A stretch of DNA of 64,000 bases from Bog-473 sp963782415 (GCA_963782415.1 CAWAJT010000004.1:806001-870000), one strand, 5' to 3'; counted from the stretch's first letter, positions 53,210-63,422 are shown. The notes: generated by a model from the letters alone, not told the origin. Translations and numbers: made by a program.

Positions 53210-53500
53210 TCATGATGCGGTCGACCGGCCGAACGTCGGTACGAACTCGTACGTCCACCCGTCAACCGGGCCGTCGTCGACGAGGATGTAGAGACCGCCT
53301 TGCTCGGGGATCTCCAAGCGAGGTGGGAAGGTCTCGAGGCGACTCATGCACGGTCCACCCTCGCACCGGATGAACAACCGATCGCCCCGATGCGCTAACA
53401 GGTCGCGCCCGACATCGGCATCCTCGTGCCGGGACGCGGCATGACGGGATCCGACGTCAGCGAGTGACCGTGGCTGTAACCCTCCAGCCATGTCATCCAT
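53210..53500 (-). CDS. Small hypothetical protein
   Basis: 96 residues from the ATG at 53500. The C-terminal 60 look like a real protein: HRGDRLFIRCEGGPCMSRLE, FPPRLEIPEQGGLYILVDDG and VDGWTYEFVPTF. I recall short actinobacterial proteins with this pattern but know no function. The first 35 residues are less convincing and the true start may be later. Confidence 0.55.
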   Translation of the reverse strand: MDDMAGGLQPRSLADVGSRHAASRHEDADVGRDLLAHRGDRLFIRCEGGPCMSRLETFPPRLEIPEQGGLYILVDDGPVDGWTYEFVPTFGRSTAS

Positions 53501-53940
53501 GGGTGAATTCTCCCGCCGACTCGGCGCGTGTCCAGGTTGCGCCTGCACCAGCAGGGCGGTGCGCCTGCGTGCCGGGAAGGTGCGGCGGTCGGAGTTGGGT
53601 CCCGGGTGGAACCATGAGAAGGCCCGGCATCGGGAAAGGAGACGCAACAACGACCTCCCACGCCGCCGGCACTCGACAGGAATGGCTCGGGCCGCGCCGG
53701 CGCCCTCAAGGCGGCTCCGAACGTCGCCACGGTCGAGCGAAGGCCACGACGAGTGACGGCCGGGCCGGGCTCGGGCGGTCGTCGGGCGGCAGACCGGCCT
53801 TCGGGGTGTGCCCCGAGAAACTATGCACAAGCCGGTTTACGGTTAAAACGAACAACCGGCGCCGCACAGCACACCGATGCCACTGACTGCCGGCTCCCGA
53901 ATCCCGAAGCACCCTGCGTTTCCTGATTGGAAAAAGGAGA
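53501..53940. other. 440 bases without a recognisable gene
   Basis: No ORF with family character on either strand. An A/T-rich island near 53830-53860 holds the inverted repeat listed separately. Confidence 0.5.
53831..53860. repeat. Inverted repeat GCCGGTT-N16-AACCGGC
   Basis: Perfect 7-base arms at 53831-53837 and 53854-53860 enclose an A/T-rich 16-base centre (TACGGTTAAAACGAAC), unusual in this genome. It could be a regulator site or a promoter region; neither flank gives a clear target. Confidence 0.45.
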
Positions 53941-54507
53941 TCAGGGTCCGGCGTCGAGCACCTTGTGCAGCGCCACTTCGAGCGCGGTGCGGTCGCGGTC
54001 GCTCAGGTGCGCCACGAGGTGGCGGTCGATCCCGTCGATGTGAGCGGCCACGGCCTTGTCCAGAACGGCCTGCCCTTCGGGGGTCAGCACGACATAGATG
54101 CTGCGGCGATCGTTCGGGCAGTTCTCCCGCGCCACCAACCCCGCCTCCACCATGCGATCGACCAGGCGGGTGACACCGCCCGTCGTCAGCGCGACGTCGG
54201 CACTGAGGCGGCTCATGGTGAGGCGACTCTCGGGCGCGCCGCCCACGTGGATGAGGACGTCGAAGAACACCAGAGGGATCCCGACGCTCTGCTCGAGCTC
54301 CCGGCCCAAGGTGTCGGTCAACTGCCGGTGCGTCCGGACGATGAGGCCCATGAGACGGATGCGGTCGTCGTCGATCTGACCTAGGACGCCGCAGGTACCG
54401 CCACCACCGTCAACTCCCCGGTCAACACCCCCGCTGACACCGGCATTGGGACGCACTACTCCCCGGTTCTGGTCACCGCCTTTTGCCGGGATGGTCGCCG
54501 TTCCCAT
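53941..54507 (-). CDS. MarR-family regulator
   Basis: 188 residues from the ATG at 54507 (GAGAG upstream). A 55-residue polar, glycine-rich N-terminus precedes the MarR domain: FFDVLIHVGGAPESRLTMSR, LSADVALTTGGVTRLVDRMV and the wing NCPNDRRSIYVVLTPEG. It is divergent from the YceI gene, and a palindrome inside the YceI promoter is its likely target. Confidence 0.9.
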   Translation of the reverse strand: MGTATIPAKGGDQNRGVVRPNAGVSGGVDRGVDGGGGTCGVLGQIDDDRIRLMGLIVRTHRQLTDTLGRELEQSVGIPLVFFDVLIHVGGAPESRLTMSRLSADVALTTGGVTRLVDRMVEAGLVARENCPNDRRSIYVVLTPEGQAVLDKAVAAHIDGIDRHLVAHLSDRDRTALEVALHKVLDAGP

Positions 54508-54548
54508 GTCGCTGCTCTCAGTCTCCCCCGAAACGCACCGCAATTCAT

Positions 54549-54589
54549 AGTATACCTGATTGACAAGTATCTGAATAGTCAGATATAGT
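54549..54589 (+). promoter_or_regulatory. Promoter for yceI with MarR operator in the spacer
   Basis: TTGACA at 54560-54565 and TATAGT at 54584-54589 are separated by 18 bases, a strong sigma-70-type promoter reading toward YceI. The spacer and -10 hold the perfect inverted repeat TATCTGA-ATAG-TCAGATA (54568-54585). The complement of AGTATA (54549-54554) gives TATACT, a possible -10 for the divergent MarR gene. Confidence 0.78.
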
Positions 54590-54605
54590 GCAAGCAACGA
54601 AACTG

Positions 54606-54628
54606 CGGCCATCAAATACGGCCATCAA
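54606..54628 (+). repeat. Leader direct repeat CGGCCATCAA
   Basis: CGGCCATCAA occurs at 54606-54615 and 54619-54628, a 13-base period in the yceI leader just before its AAGGAG ribosome binding site. Role unknown. Confidence 0.55.
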
Positions 54629-54640
54629 GGAGACGACCAC

Positions 54641-55204
54641 ATGAGCACCGACACCAGCATCTCTACCCTCCCCAAAGTGGGGACATACACGATCGATCCG
54701 GCCCACACCGAGGTCGGCTTCGTCGCCCGCCACCTCATCGGGACGAAGGTGCGCGGCCGTTTCACCGAGGTCGAGGGCACCTTCACGGTGGCCGAGAACC
54801 CCGAGGACTCGACCCTCCAGGCCACCGTGCAAGCGGCCAGTATCCACACGAACCAGGAGCAGCGTGACGACCACCTGCGCACCAATGACTTCCTGGACGT
54901 TCCCAACCACCCGACCCTGACCCTCGTCAGCACCGGCCTTCGCCAGGTCGACGGTACGAACTGGGTGCTGACGGCCGACCTGACGGTCCGCGGCGTCACC
55001 AAGTCGGTCGACTTCGACCTCGAGTTCCTGGGCGAGGGCGCCTCCATGCAGGAGGGCAAGACCGTCGTGGCCTTCTCGGCCAGCGCCACCATCGACCGGC
55101 GTGACTTCGGCGTCAGCTTCAACCACTCGCTGCTCGACGGCAGCGTGGTGGTCGGCAACAAGGTCGTGATCGAGATCGAGACCGAGGCCAGCCTCTCCGA
55201 CTGA
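54641..55204 (+). CDS. YceI-family lipid-binding protein
   Basis: 187 residues, ATG behind AAGGAG. YTIDPAHTEVGFVARHLIGT, VRGRFTEVEGTFTVAENPED and the late TIDRRDFGVSFNH are YceI hallmarks. The fold is a lipocalin-like barrel that binds polyisoprenoid or amphiphilic molecules. There is no signal peptide, so this form is cytosolic. The divergent MarR and shared operator suggest induction by a lipophilic compound. Confidence 0.94.
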   Translation: MSTDTSISTLPKVGTYTIDPAHTEVGFVARHLIGTKVRGRFTEVEGTFTVAENPEDSTLQATVQAASIHTNQEQRDDHLRTNDFLDVPNHPTLTLVSTGLRQVDGTNWVLTADLTVRGVTKSVDFDLEFLGEGASMQEGKTVVAFSASATIDRRDFGVSFNHSLLDGSVVVGNKVVIEIETEASLSD

Positions 55205-55214
55205 CCTCTCTGGC

Positions 55215-55245
55215 GGGCGCCGGTCCGGGGACCGCGCCGGCGCCC
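55215..55245 (+). terminator. Hairpin after yceI
   Basis: GGGCGCCGG (55215-55223) pairs perfectly with CCGGCGCCC (55237-55245) across a 13-base loop. No T tract follows, which is common in G/C-rich actinobacteria. Confidence 0.6.
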
Positions 55246-55289
55246 ACGGTAGAGGCGGATGAGCTCGACGTGCGCTCGACCTGCATGCG

Positions 55290-56132
55290 CTAGCGACGTC
55301 GGAACAGGCGCCGCCTCCCTGACCCGGATCCCTTCGTGACGATCAACGCCAGCGACGTCGTCACGTGGCCGGCGAGCTCGGTGCGTAGGTGCACGTCGCT
55401 GTAGGGAGGGACGTCGACGTGTTCGTCCTCGGGCGTCGCACCCAGCGTGTAGTCCACGTCGATGTCGTGCCCCTCCCGCCGCAAGCGGGCCGCCAGGTCC
55501 TCAATATCTCGCCGGCGGTAGAACACGGTGCCTCCGGCCTCCACCGTGGCGTCGTTGGACGACACGAGGTACTCGGTCGTGTGCACCGCCACGCCGCCGG
55601 GCCGCAGGCACGCCAAGGACGCCTCGACGAAGTCCATCCCGGCACCCAACGTGCCGAGATGCTCCAGCGCGCACGACGACCACGCAAAGTCGAACCCGGT
55701 CAGGTCCCCCGGAATGTCGGTCATGTCGACCGGTCGGTAGGCCACCCGCTCGGCGAACACCTCGGGCGCGCACAGGCCGAACTCGTTGAGGTCCTCAAGC
55801 CCGCCGGCCCACTCGACCGCCGAGTCCGTCCATCCCGTTGCGACGGCGGACTCGTGCGGCTGGTCCGTCGCGACAATGGCACACCCGGCGTCGGCGAAGA
55901 GTGCGACCAGCGGCTCCTGCCCGACGCCGAACCCCAACCCGCTGTGCCCGGGTTCCAACATGTGCCGCTCCCGGAGCGCCTCGGCGATGAAGAGCCATTC
56001 CCACATTTTCCGGTGGAGCATGACCTCGCGCTGTTCGCCCGCCGCCGCCCACATCGGGCGTATCCGCTCGGCCCACTTGCGCAGGGCCGGCGAGCGCAGC
56101 GAGTCGGCCGAGCAGAGTTGGGAACGCAACAT
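55290..56132 (-). CDS. SAM-dependent methyltransferase-like protein
   Basis: 280 residues from the ATG at 56132. HSGLGFGVGQEPLVALFADA is a variant SAM loop. IPGDLTGFDFAWSSCALEHL, with CLRPGGVAVHTTEYLVSS, is the usual post-motif region. The N-terminal 60 residues are helical and rich in Trp and Met. Substrate unknown. It lies 14 bases after the glutamine-synthetase-like gene and may share its operon. Confidence 0.78.
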   Translation of the reverse strand: MLRSQLCSADSLRSPALRKWAERIRPMWAAAGEQREVMLHRKMWEWLFIAEALRERHMLEPGHSGLGFGVGQEPLVALFADAGCAIVATDQPHESAVATGWTDSAVEWAGGLEDLNEFGLCAPEVFAERVAYRPVDMTDIPGDLTGFDFAWSSCALEHLGTLGAGMDFVEASLACLRPGGVAVHTTEYLVSSNDATVEAGGTVFYRRRDIEDLAARLRREGHDIDVDYTLGATPEDEHVDVPPYSDVHLRTELAGHVTTSLALIVTKGSGSGRRRLFRRR

Positions 56133-56146
56133 GACGGGTATGCCGG

Positions 56147-57550
56147 CTACATCCGCTCGAAGTTGCGCTTCAACTCCCAGTCCGTCACGTGACGGTTGCT
56201 GGCCAGCCACTCCTGCTCCGCTGTGTTGAGCAGGTGGTGGTGCACGTCGGGGCCGAATGCCTCGAGGGCGACCGAAGAGTCGCGCAGCTCGGCGATGGCG
56301 TCGACCAACGTCGAAGGGATGCGCGGAACGTCGTCCGCCTCGTAGGCGTTGGCCGGGTAGGGGTCGCCTGGCTCGAGCTCGTGGTCGATGCCGTAGAGGC
56401 CCGCGGCAATGGCCGCCGCCAGCACCAGATACGGGTTCACGTCCGCCCCCGGGATCCTCGACTCCACCCGCCGACCCGCCCCGTGACCAACCAGCCGGAA
56501 CCCGCACGTGCGGTTGTCGTCGCCGTAGACGGCCGCGGTGGGGGCCCAGCTGCCGGGCACGTAGCGCCGGTAGGAGTTGACGGTCGGGGCGGCCATCCAG
56601 GCGAGCTCGCGGGCCGCGTGCAGTTGGCCGGCCAGGAACCGCCGGCCGAGTGTCGACAGTCCGCTCGGATGCGTCGCCCCACCCTTCTTGCCTGCGCCCT
56701 TGGCTCGATCGCCTCCGGACCCCGGCGCCATCAGCGCCTCGCCGGTCTTGGCGTCCCACAGGCTCGTGTGCACGTGGCACGAGGACCCGACCTCGTCCAT
56801 GGTCCACTTGGCCATGAACGTCGCCGCCCGTCCCTCCTGTGCCGCAATCTCCTTGATGCCGTTCTTGAAAACGAGATGACGGTCCGCCGTGACGAGCGAC
56901 TCGGCGTAGGTGACGTTGACCTCGTGCTGGCCCCGCCCGGCCTCGCCCTTGGAGAACTCGACGGGGATGTCGGCGGCGCACATCTCGTTGCGGATGCGAC
57001 GCAGGACGTACTCCTCGCGGGCCGTCTGCAGCAGTTGGTAGTCCTCAATGGTGGAGGTGTGCGGCGTCAGGTCCCTCCATCCCTTGGCATCCGCCTCCTC
57101 GTAGGTCTCGTTGAAGAGGAAGAACTCGAGCTCGGTGGCGCTGCACACCCGCAGGCCGCGCTCGGCCGCCCGCTCCAGTTGGCGCCGCAGTATCCGGCGT
57201 GGGGACACCTCGACGGGCGCGCCGTCCGCGTCGGTGAGGTCGCAAATGACGAATGCCGTGCCCTCGAGCCAGGGGATGAGGCGCGCCGAGTCGTAGTCGG
57301 GCCGGCAGACGACATCCCCATAGCCGGCGTCCCAGTTGGTGAAGCGGTAGCCGGGCAAGGGATTCATGTCGACGTCGACTGCCAGCAGGTAGTCGCACGC
57401 CTCAATCCCGTGATCGGCCACATGGGCCTTGAAGAAGTCGGCCGTGACCCGTTTGCCCACGGGGCGGCCGTGCATGTCGGGGAAGGCCAACACGACGGTG
57501 TCGACGGAACCGTCGTCGATGGCCTCGTCGATGAGCTGACGGCCTGGCAT
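56147..57550 (-). CDS. Glutamine-synthetase-family ligase (gamma-glutamylpolyamine synthetase-like)
   Basis: 467 residues. GS catalytic motifs are CSATELEFFLFN, GEAGRGQHEVNVTYAES, HVHTSLWD and NSYRRYVPGSWAPTAAVYGD, then VESRIPGADVNPYLVLAAA. The FPDMHGRPVGKR start and the lack of the GlnA adenylylation region fit the PuuA/GlnA3 group, which joins glutamate to putrescine or other amines with ATP. The divergent neighbour is a gamma-glutamyl hydrolase, the last step of that pathway. Confidence 0.86.
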   Translation of the reverse strand: MPGRQLIDEAIDDGSVDTVVLAFPDMHGRPVGKRVTADFFKAHVADHGIEACDYLLAVDVDMNPLPGYRFTNWDAGYGDVVCRPDYDSARLIPWLEGTAFVICDLTDADGAPVEVSPRRILRRQLERAAERGLRVCSATELEFFLFNETYEEADAKGWRDLTPHTSTIEDYQLLQTAREEYVLRRIRNEMCAADIPVEFSKGEAGRGQHEVNVTYAESLVTADRHLVFKNGIKEIAAQEGRAATFMAKWTMDEVGSSCHVHTSLWDAKTGEALMAPGSGGDRAKGAGKKGGATHPSGLSTLGRRFLAGQLHAARELAWMAAPTVNSYRRYVPGSWAPTAAVYGDDNRTCGFRLVGHGAGRRVESRIPGADVNPYLVLAAAIAAGLYGIDHELEPGDPYPANAYEADDVPRIPSTLVDAIAELRDSSVALEAFGPDVHHHLLNTAEQEWLASNRHVTDWELKRNFERM

Positions 57551-57636
57551 GCGCCCTGTCTACCCCACGGCGAGAGATCGGCAGGTTTGGCAACCCGCTC
57601 CCGAACCGGGTCCGAACCCGTCACTACGCTGGGCCG

Positions 57637-58383
57637 GTGATCCCGCTCGTCGGTGTTTCGACCTACGTGGCCGATGTGGCCTGGAGCTCGTGGGAGCGCC
57701 GCGCCGCCGTTCTCCCCGAGTCGTATTTCGAGTTGGTGGCCGCCGCCGGCGGCCGCCCCCTCCTGGTGCCGCCGGTGCGCACCGCCCCGGGCGGTCCCGC
57801 CGCCGGTGCCGCCGACGTCATCGCCGTGCTCGATGCCCTCGTCCTCACAGGCGGCGGCGACCTGGACCCGATGTCATACGGTGAGGAGGCGGGCCCCGAG
57901 GTGGGCGGCGTCGACCGCACCCGCGACGAGAGCGAGACCGCCCTCCTCGCTGCCGCGCTCGAGGTCGACCTACCGGTCCTGGCCATTTGTCGGGGCTGTC
58001 AGGTGCTCAACGTCTTCCTCGGCGGCACGTTGCACCAGCATCTGCCCGACGTGGTGGGAAACTTGGATCACCGCAGCGCCCCAATGGTCTTCGGCGACGT
58101 CGACGTCACGACTGAGCAGGGTTCGACGACGGCCGCCGTCTTCGGCGCCGGCACCACGGTTCGCTGCTCGCACCACCAGTCGATCCGTGAGCTGGGCCGC
58201 GGCCTGGTCGTCACCGCCCGCGCCCGGGACGGCGTGGTGGAGGCAGTCGAACTCCCTTCCGCTCGCTTCGTCCTCGCGGTCCAGTGGCACCCCGAAGAGG
58301 GGATGGACCGGCGGCCTTTCGACGCACTGGTGGGGGCGGCGCGGGGCTACAAGGAAGAACGGTCGGCCCGGGCCACGCTCTGA
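57637..58383 (+). CDS. Gamma-glutamyl-GABA hydrolase-like (PuuD, peptidase C26)
   Basis: 248 residues. Class I amidotransferase fold with nucleophile Cys118 in AICRGCQVLNVFLGG and the His-Glu pair in VQWHPEEG. LVLTGGGDLDPMSYG is typical of PuuD. It would split gamma-glutamyl-GABA into glutamate and GABA. It is divergent from the ligase across 86 bases that must contain both promoters. Confidence 0.88.
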   Translation: MIPLVGVSTYVADVAWSSWERRAAVLPESYFELVAAAGGRPLLVPPVRTAPGGPAAGAADVIAVLDALVLTGGGDLDPMSYGEEAGPEVGGVDRTRDESETALLAAALEVDLPVLAICRGCQVLNVFLGGTLHQHLPDVVGNLDHRSAPMVFGDVDVTTEQGSTTAAVFGAGTTVRCSHHQSIRELGRGLVVTARARDGVVEAVELPSARFVLAVQWHPEEGMDRRPFDALVGAARGYKEERSARATL

Positions 58384-58481
58384 CCGACCCTTCGACCCTT
58401 CCGATCCTTCTGTCCTTTCCCACCCCCTGATGACGTCTCAGTCCCGGGTCGTCCGGGTGGTCGCCGGGTAAGGTGCTCGCC

Positions 58482-58631
58482 ATGCCCAAGAGCGGTAGCG
58501 GTGCCCGCAAAGTCGTCAAGCCGGTCGCAGCCGCGGCGGTGACGCTGGGGACGATCGCCAGCATCTGGTGGTTCGCGCTCAAGCCCCGCCGCAAGGCCAA
58601 GGGCGGCGGGATCACGACGGAGAAGGAGTAG
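58482..58631 (+). CDS. 49-residue single-span membrane protein
   Basis: The ATG at 58482 follows AAGGTG. The product has a basic start (MPKSGSGARKVVKP), one hydrophobic span (AAAAVTLGTIASIWWFALKP) and a charged tail ending ITTEKE. Its last 20 bases overlap the 3' end of the sirtuin gene. Unrecognised. The start site and clear positive-inside topology make it more likely real than not. Confidence 0.6.
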   Translation: MPKSGSGARKVVKPVAAAAVTLGTIASIWWFALKPRRKAKGGGITTEKE

Positions 58632-59412
58632 GTCCCAACCCCTCGAGCAGAGCCGGTAGGCACTCACTGATGGATCCCCGCAGCCGCACGTCGGCGAGCG
58701 TGTCCATCTCGGTCGGTTCGCCGTTCAAAATGATCGCCACTGCGCCGTGGCGCACCGCCGTCGGCACCAGGCCGGCGGCGGGGAAGACGGCCAGGGTCGA
58801 GCCCACCGCCAAAAGGAGGTCGCACGACGCCGCCGCCTCCTCGGCCCGGACGAGGTCCTCGGCGACGAGGCTCTGGCCGAAGCTGATGGTGGCCGACTTG
58901 AGGATCCCGCCACAGCGCGCCCCCTCGACTATCGCCGTGCAGGCCGGGTCCGCCTCACCGGCGCGGACCCGATCGTGGACCGGCTCGGCCGGCTGGCGCT
59001 CACCACACATCAGGCACATGACCTCGAGCGCCGTCCCGTGGATCTCGACGATGCGGGCCGGGTCGCTGCCCGCGTTCTGGTGCAGCCCGTCGATGTTCTG
59101 CGTGACGAGCAGCGCCAGCCGGCCGCTGCGCTCCAGGTCGACGAGGGCGCGGTGGCCGGCGTTCGGTTCGGCCGACCACATCGGCGAGGCGAGCCGGCTC
59201 TGCCAGGCCCGTGCCCGCAGCTCGGGGTCCGACACGTAGGCCTGGAGCGTCGCCATCTTCTCGGCCTCGGGATTCTTGGTCCAGACGCCCCGCGGGCCGC
59301 GGAAGTCGGCGATGCCCGAGTCAGTCGAAATGCCTGCGCCCGTCAGCACCACGACGCGTCGCGCCTGCTCGAGCAGGGCCCGCGCCCGCACCAGGTCGTC
59401 CACCGAGTCCAT
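58612..59412 (-). CDS. Sir2-family NAD-dependent deacylase
   Basis: 266 residues from the ATG at 59412. VVVLTGAGISTDSGIADFRG, TQNIDGLHQNAGS and the catalytic-His motif EIHGTALEVMC are present. The zinc cysteines are CLMC and the CTAIVEGARC pair. ISFGQSLVAEDL and AVGSTLAVFPAAGLVP close the NAD pocket. It removes acetyl or longer acyl groups from lysines, often regulating acyl-CoA synthetases such as the one divergent from it. Confidence 0.93.
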   Translation of the reverse strand: MDSVDDLVRARALLEQARRVVVLTGAGISTDSGIADFRGPRGVWTKNPEAEKMATLQAYVSDPELRARAWQSRLASPMWSAEPNAGHRALVDLERSGRLALLVTQNIDGLHQNAGSDPARIVEIHGTALEVMCLMCGERQPAEPVHDRVRAGEADPACTAIVEGARCGGILKSATISFGQSLVAEDLVRAEEAAASCDLLLAVGSTLAVFPAAGLVPTAVRHGAVAIILNGEPTEMDTLADVRLRGSISECLPALLEGLGPTPSPS

Positions 59413-59456
59413 CCGGTACCCATGGTGGCACGGCCGCCGGCGCGTATCCTGCGCCC

Positions 59457-60827
<1,371 letters not shown>

Positions 60828-60858
60828 GACAGACCCGCCAGCGGGTAAGACTCCATCC

Positions 60859-62223
60859 ATGCCTTTCGCCACCATCAACCCGGCCACCGGAAAGACGGAG
60901 AAGGAGTTCCCCGCCCACACCCCAGAGGAGGTCGAGGCCATCCTCGAGCGGGCCATGGCCGCCTTCGCCGAGTACAAGACGACGACGTACGCCGAGCGCG
61001 CCCGTCACCTCGTCACGGCGGCCGAATTGCTCGAGGGAGAGGTGCCCGACTTGGCGCGCATCCTCACCACCGAAATGGGCAAGACCTTCGCCGCCGCCAA
61101 GGCCGAGGTGTCGAAGTGCGCCGTCGGCCTGCGCTGGTTCGCTGACAACGCCGAGGCACTGCTGGCCGACGAGCACATCGTCACCTCCGGCTCGAGGTCG
61201 TACGTGCACTACCAACCGCTCGGGGCGGTCTTGGCCATTATGCCGTGGAACTTCCCGATGTGGCAGGTGATCCGCTTCGCCGCACCGGCCCTCATGGTGG
61301 GCAACGTCGGCCTGCTCAAGCATGCGTCCAATGTGCCGCAGACCGCGCTGGCCATCGAGGATCTCTTCCGTCGGGCCGGGCTTCCCGACGGCGCGTTCTC
61401 CAACCTGTTCGTCCCGTCGAAGGACATCGCCGGCGTTGATCCACGACCCGCGCATCGCCGCCGTCACCTTGACGGGGAGCGAGCCCGCGGGCATGTCCGT
61501 CGCTGCGGCGGCCGGCGACGCCCTCAAGAAGACCGTGCTCGAGCTGGGCGGGTCCGACCCCTTCGTCGTGCTCGGGAGCGCCGACCTCAGGCGGCGGTGC
61601 GCACCGCCGTCACCGCCCGCGTGCAGAACAACGGTCAGTCGTGCATCGCCGCCAAGCGATTCATCGTCACCGAGGACATCGCCGACGCGTTCGAAGAACG
61701 GTTCATCGACGCCATGGCGGAGCTGGTGGTGGGGGATCCGTTCGACCAGGGCACCGACATCGGGCCGATCGTGAGCGAAGCGCAGCGCGACGAGCTGGTG
61801 GGCCAGGTCGCAGAAGCCGTCCGGCAGGGCGCCACGGCGCACGAAGGCAACCCACTCCCCGCCGGCGACGGCTGGTGGTTCTCGCCGACCGTGCTCTCGG
61901 GTATCACGACCGACATGGACGTGGCCCGCGTCGAAATCTTCGGCCCGGTCGCCATGGTGATCCGGGTGCCCGACATCGAGGCTGCCATCGCGGCCGCCAA
62001 CGACACGCCCTTCGGGCTGGGTTCGAGTGTCTGGACCACCGACGAGGCAGAGGTGGCGCGGTGCGTGGAGGGGATTGAGGCGGGCGCCGTCTTCGTCAAC
62101 GCCATGGTGGCGTCCATGCCCGAGTTGCCCTTCGGCGGGATCAAGAGGTCGGGGTACGGGCGCGAGCTCTCCGAGCTCGGGCTCAAGGAGTTCACCAACC
62201 CGAAGACCGTCTACGTCGCATAG
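60859..62223 (+). CDS. Succinate-semialdehyde dehydrogenase (two compensating frameshifts)
   Basis: About 455 residues from the ATG at 60859. FATINPATGKTEKEFPAHTP, AILERAMAAFAEYKTTTYAE and AIMPWNFPMWQVIRFAAPAL are typical of the NAD(P) succinate-semialdehyde dehydrogenase group (GabD/Sad). Near 61435 the frame shifts, IHDPRIAAVTLTGSEPAGMS and LKKTVLELGGSDPFVVLG continue, and near 61592 it shifts back to VQNNGQSCIAAKRF with the catalytic Cys. The protein is complete only across both shifts. It would finish GABA breakdown to succinate. Confidence 0.85.
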   Translation: MPFATINPATGKTEKEFPAHTPEEVEAILERAMAAFAEYKTTTYAERARHLVTAAELLEGEVPDLARILTTEMGKTFAAAKAEVSKCAVGLRWFADNAEALLADEHIVTSGSRSYVHYQPLGAVLAIMPWNFPMWQVIRFAAPALMVGNVGLLKHASNVPQTALAIEDLFRRAGLPDGAFSNLFVPSKDIAGVDPRPAHRRRHLDGERARGHVRRCGGRRRPQEDRARAGRVRPLRRARERRPQAAVRTAVTARVQNNGQSCIAAKRFIVTEDIADAFEERFIDAMAELVVGDPFDQGTDIGPIVSEAQRDELVGQVAEAVRQGATAHEGNPLPAGDGWWFSPTVLSGITTDMDVARVEIFGPVAMVIRVPDIEAAIAAANDTPFGLGSSVWTTDEAEVARCVEGIEAGAVFVNAMVASMPELPFGGIKRSGYGRELSELGLKEFTNPKTVYVA

Positions 62224-62252
62224 GAGTCCGCGGCCGCCCGACTGCGCTGTCC

Positions 62253-63422
62253 ATGACCTATCTCGACCATGCCGCCACGACGCCGCTCCGCCCTGAGGTG
62301 GCGGCCGCCATGGCCGACGTCCGGGCCGATCCGAGCGGACTCGTGCTCGGGAACCCAACGGGCAGCCATCCACCGGCGCAACGGGCCCGCCGACTGCTCG
62401 AGGAGGCGCGCGACGAGGTGGCCGCCTTTCTCGGGCGCGACCCCGGAGACGTCGTCTTCACGTCCGGTGGCACCGAGTCCGCCAACCTCGCCGTACTGGG
62501 ATCCGCTGAGGCGGCACTGCAGGCCAACGGTGACGCTGTCCTCCTCTACTCGGCCGTCGAACATCCGGCCGTGCGCGAGTCGGCCACGGCCGCGGCCAAG
62601 CGCGGCATCGACGTGCGCGAGCTGCCGGTGGACCAGTGCGGCCTGATCGATCCCGACGCGCTGGCGCGCAATCTGTCATCGAGGGTCAGGTGCGTCGCCG
62701 TCATGACGGCGAACAACGAGACAGGGGTCATACAGCCCTTGCACGACATCGTCGAGGTCGTGCGCCGGCGGGCACCCGCGGCCGCCGTCTTCACCGATGC
62801 CGTGCAGGCGGCGCCGTATCTCAATCTGGCCGAGGCCACGGCGGGTGCCGACCTCGTCTCGCTGAGCGCGCACAAGGTCGGGGGCCCGGTCGGCATCGGA
62901 GTGCTGGCCGTGAGCAGTCGCGTGGCGCTCGAACCCCGTCAGTACGGCGGCGGGCAAGAGCGTGAGCGGCGGTCCGGGACCCAGGATGTGGCCGGCGCGG
63001 TCGGGCTGGCCACGGCGCTGCGCCTGGTGACGGCCGAGCGTGCCGTGGCCGGGCCGAGGGTCGCCGCACTGCGCGACCGGTTGCGCGCCGGGCTCTTGGC
63101 CACGGCGGACGGCGCGGACTGCACCATCCCCGCCGGCGCGGTCGCCGTCCTGCCTGGGCATCTGCACCTGTGCGTGCCCGGCGTCGAGCGTGAAGAGCTC
63201 CTGGTCGCGCTCGGGGAAGTGGGCGTGTGCGTCTCGGGCGGGTCGTCGTGTGCCAGCGGGGCGCTCCAGCCGAGCCACGTCCTCGCTGCCATGGGCGTGT
63301 CGCCCGAGCTGGCCGCGGGCGCGTTGCGCTTCACGCTCGGCTACGACACGACCGAGGCCGACGTCGACCACGCGCTGGCGGTCGTGCCGGGCGTGGTGTC
63401 GTCGCTGCGCCGAGATGCGTGA
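62253..63422 (+). CDS. Cysteine desulfurase (IscS/NifS-like)
   Basis: 389 residues. YLDHAATTPLRPEVAAAMAD, TSGGTESANLAVLG and the PLP lysine in SLSAHKVGGPVGIGVL are conserved. The catalytic cysteine loop is SGGSSCASGALQPSHVL. It moves sulfur from cysteine to acceptors. The next gene is mnmA, the tRNA thiolase that uses this sulfur, 47 bases away. Confidence 0.95.
   Translation: MTYLDHAATTPLRPEVAAAMADVRADPSGLVLGNPTGSHPPAQRARRLLEEARDEVAAFLGRDPGDVVFTSGGTESANLAVLGSAEAALQANGDAVLLYSAVEHPAVRESATAAAKRGIDVRELPVDQCGLIDPDALARNLSSRVRCVAVMTANNETGVIQPLHDIVEVVRRRAPAAAVFTDAVQAAPYLNLAEATAGADLVSLSAHKVGGPVGIGVLAVSSRVALEPRQYGGGQERERRSGTQDVAGAVGLATALRLVTAERAVAGPRVAALRDRLRAGLLATADGADCTIPAGAVAVLPGHLHLCVPGVEREELLVALGEVGVCVSGGSSCASGALQPSHVLAAMGVSPELAAGALRFTLGYDTTEADVDHALAVVPGVVSSLRRDA

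Noticed and set aside
53176..53291. Extended C-terminus of the methyltransferase
   Set aside because: The sequence SLRYETRLW in the next frame is the expected family ending at 53175.
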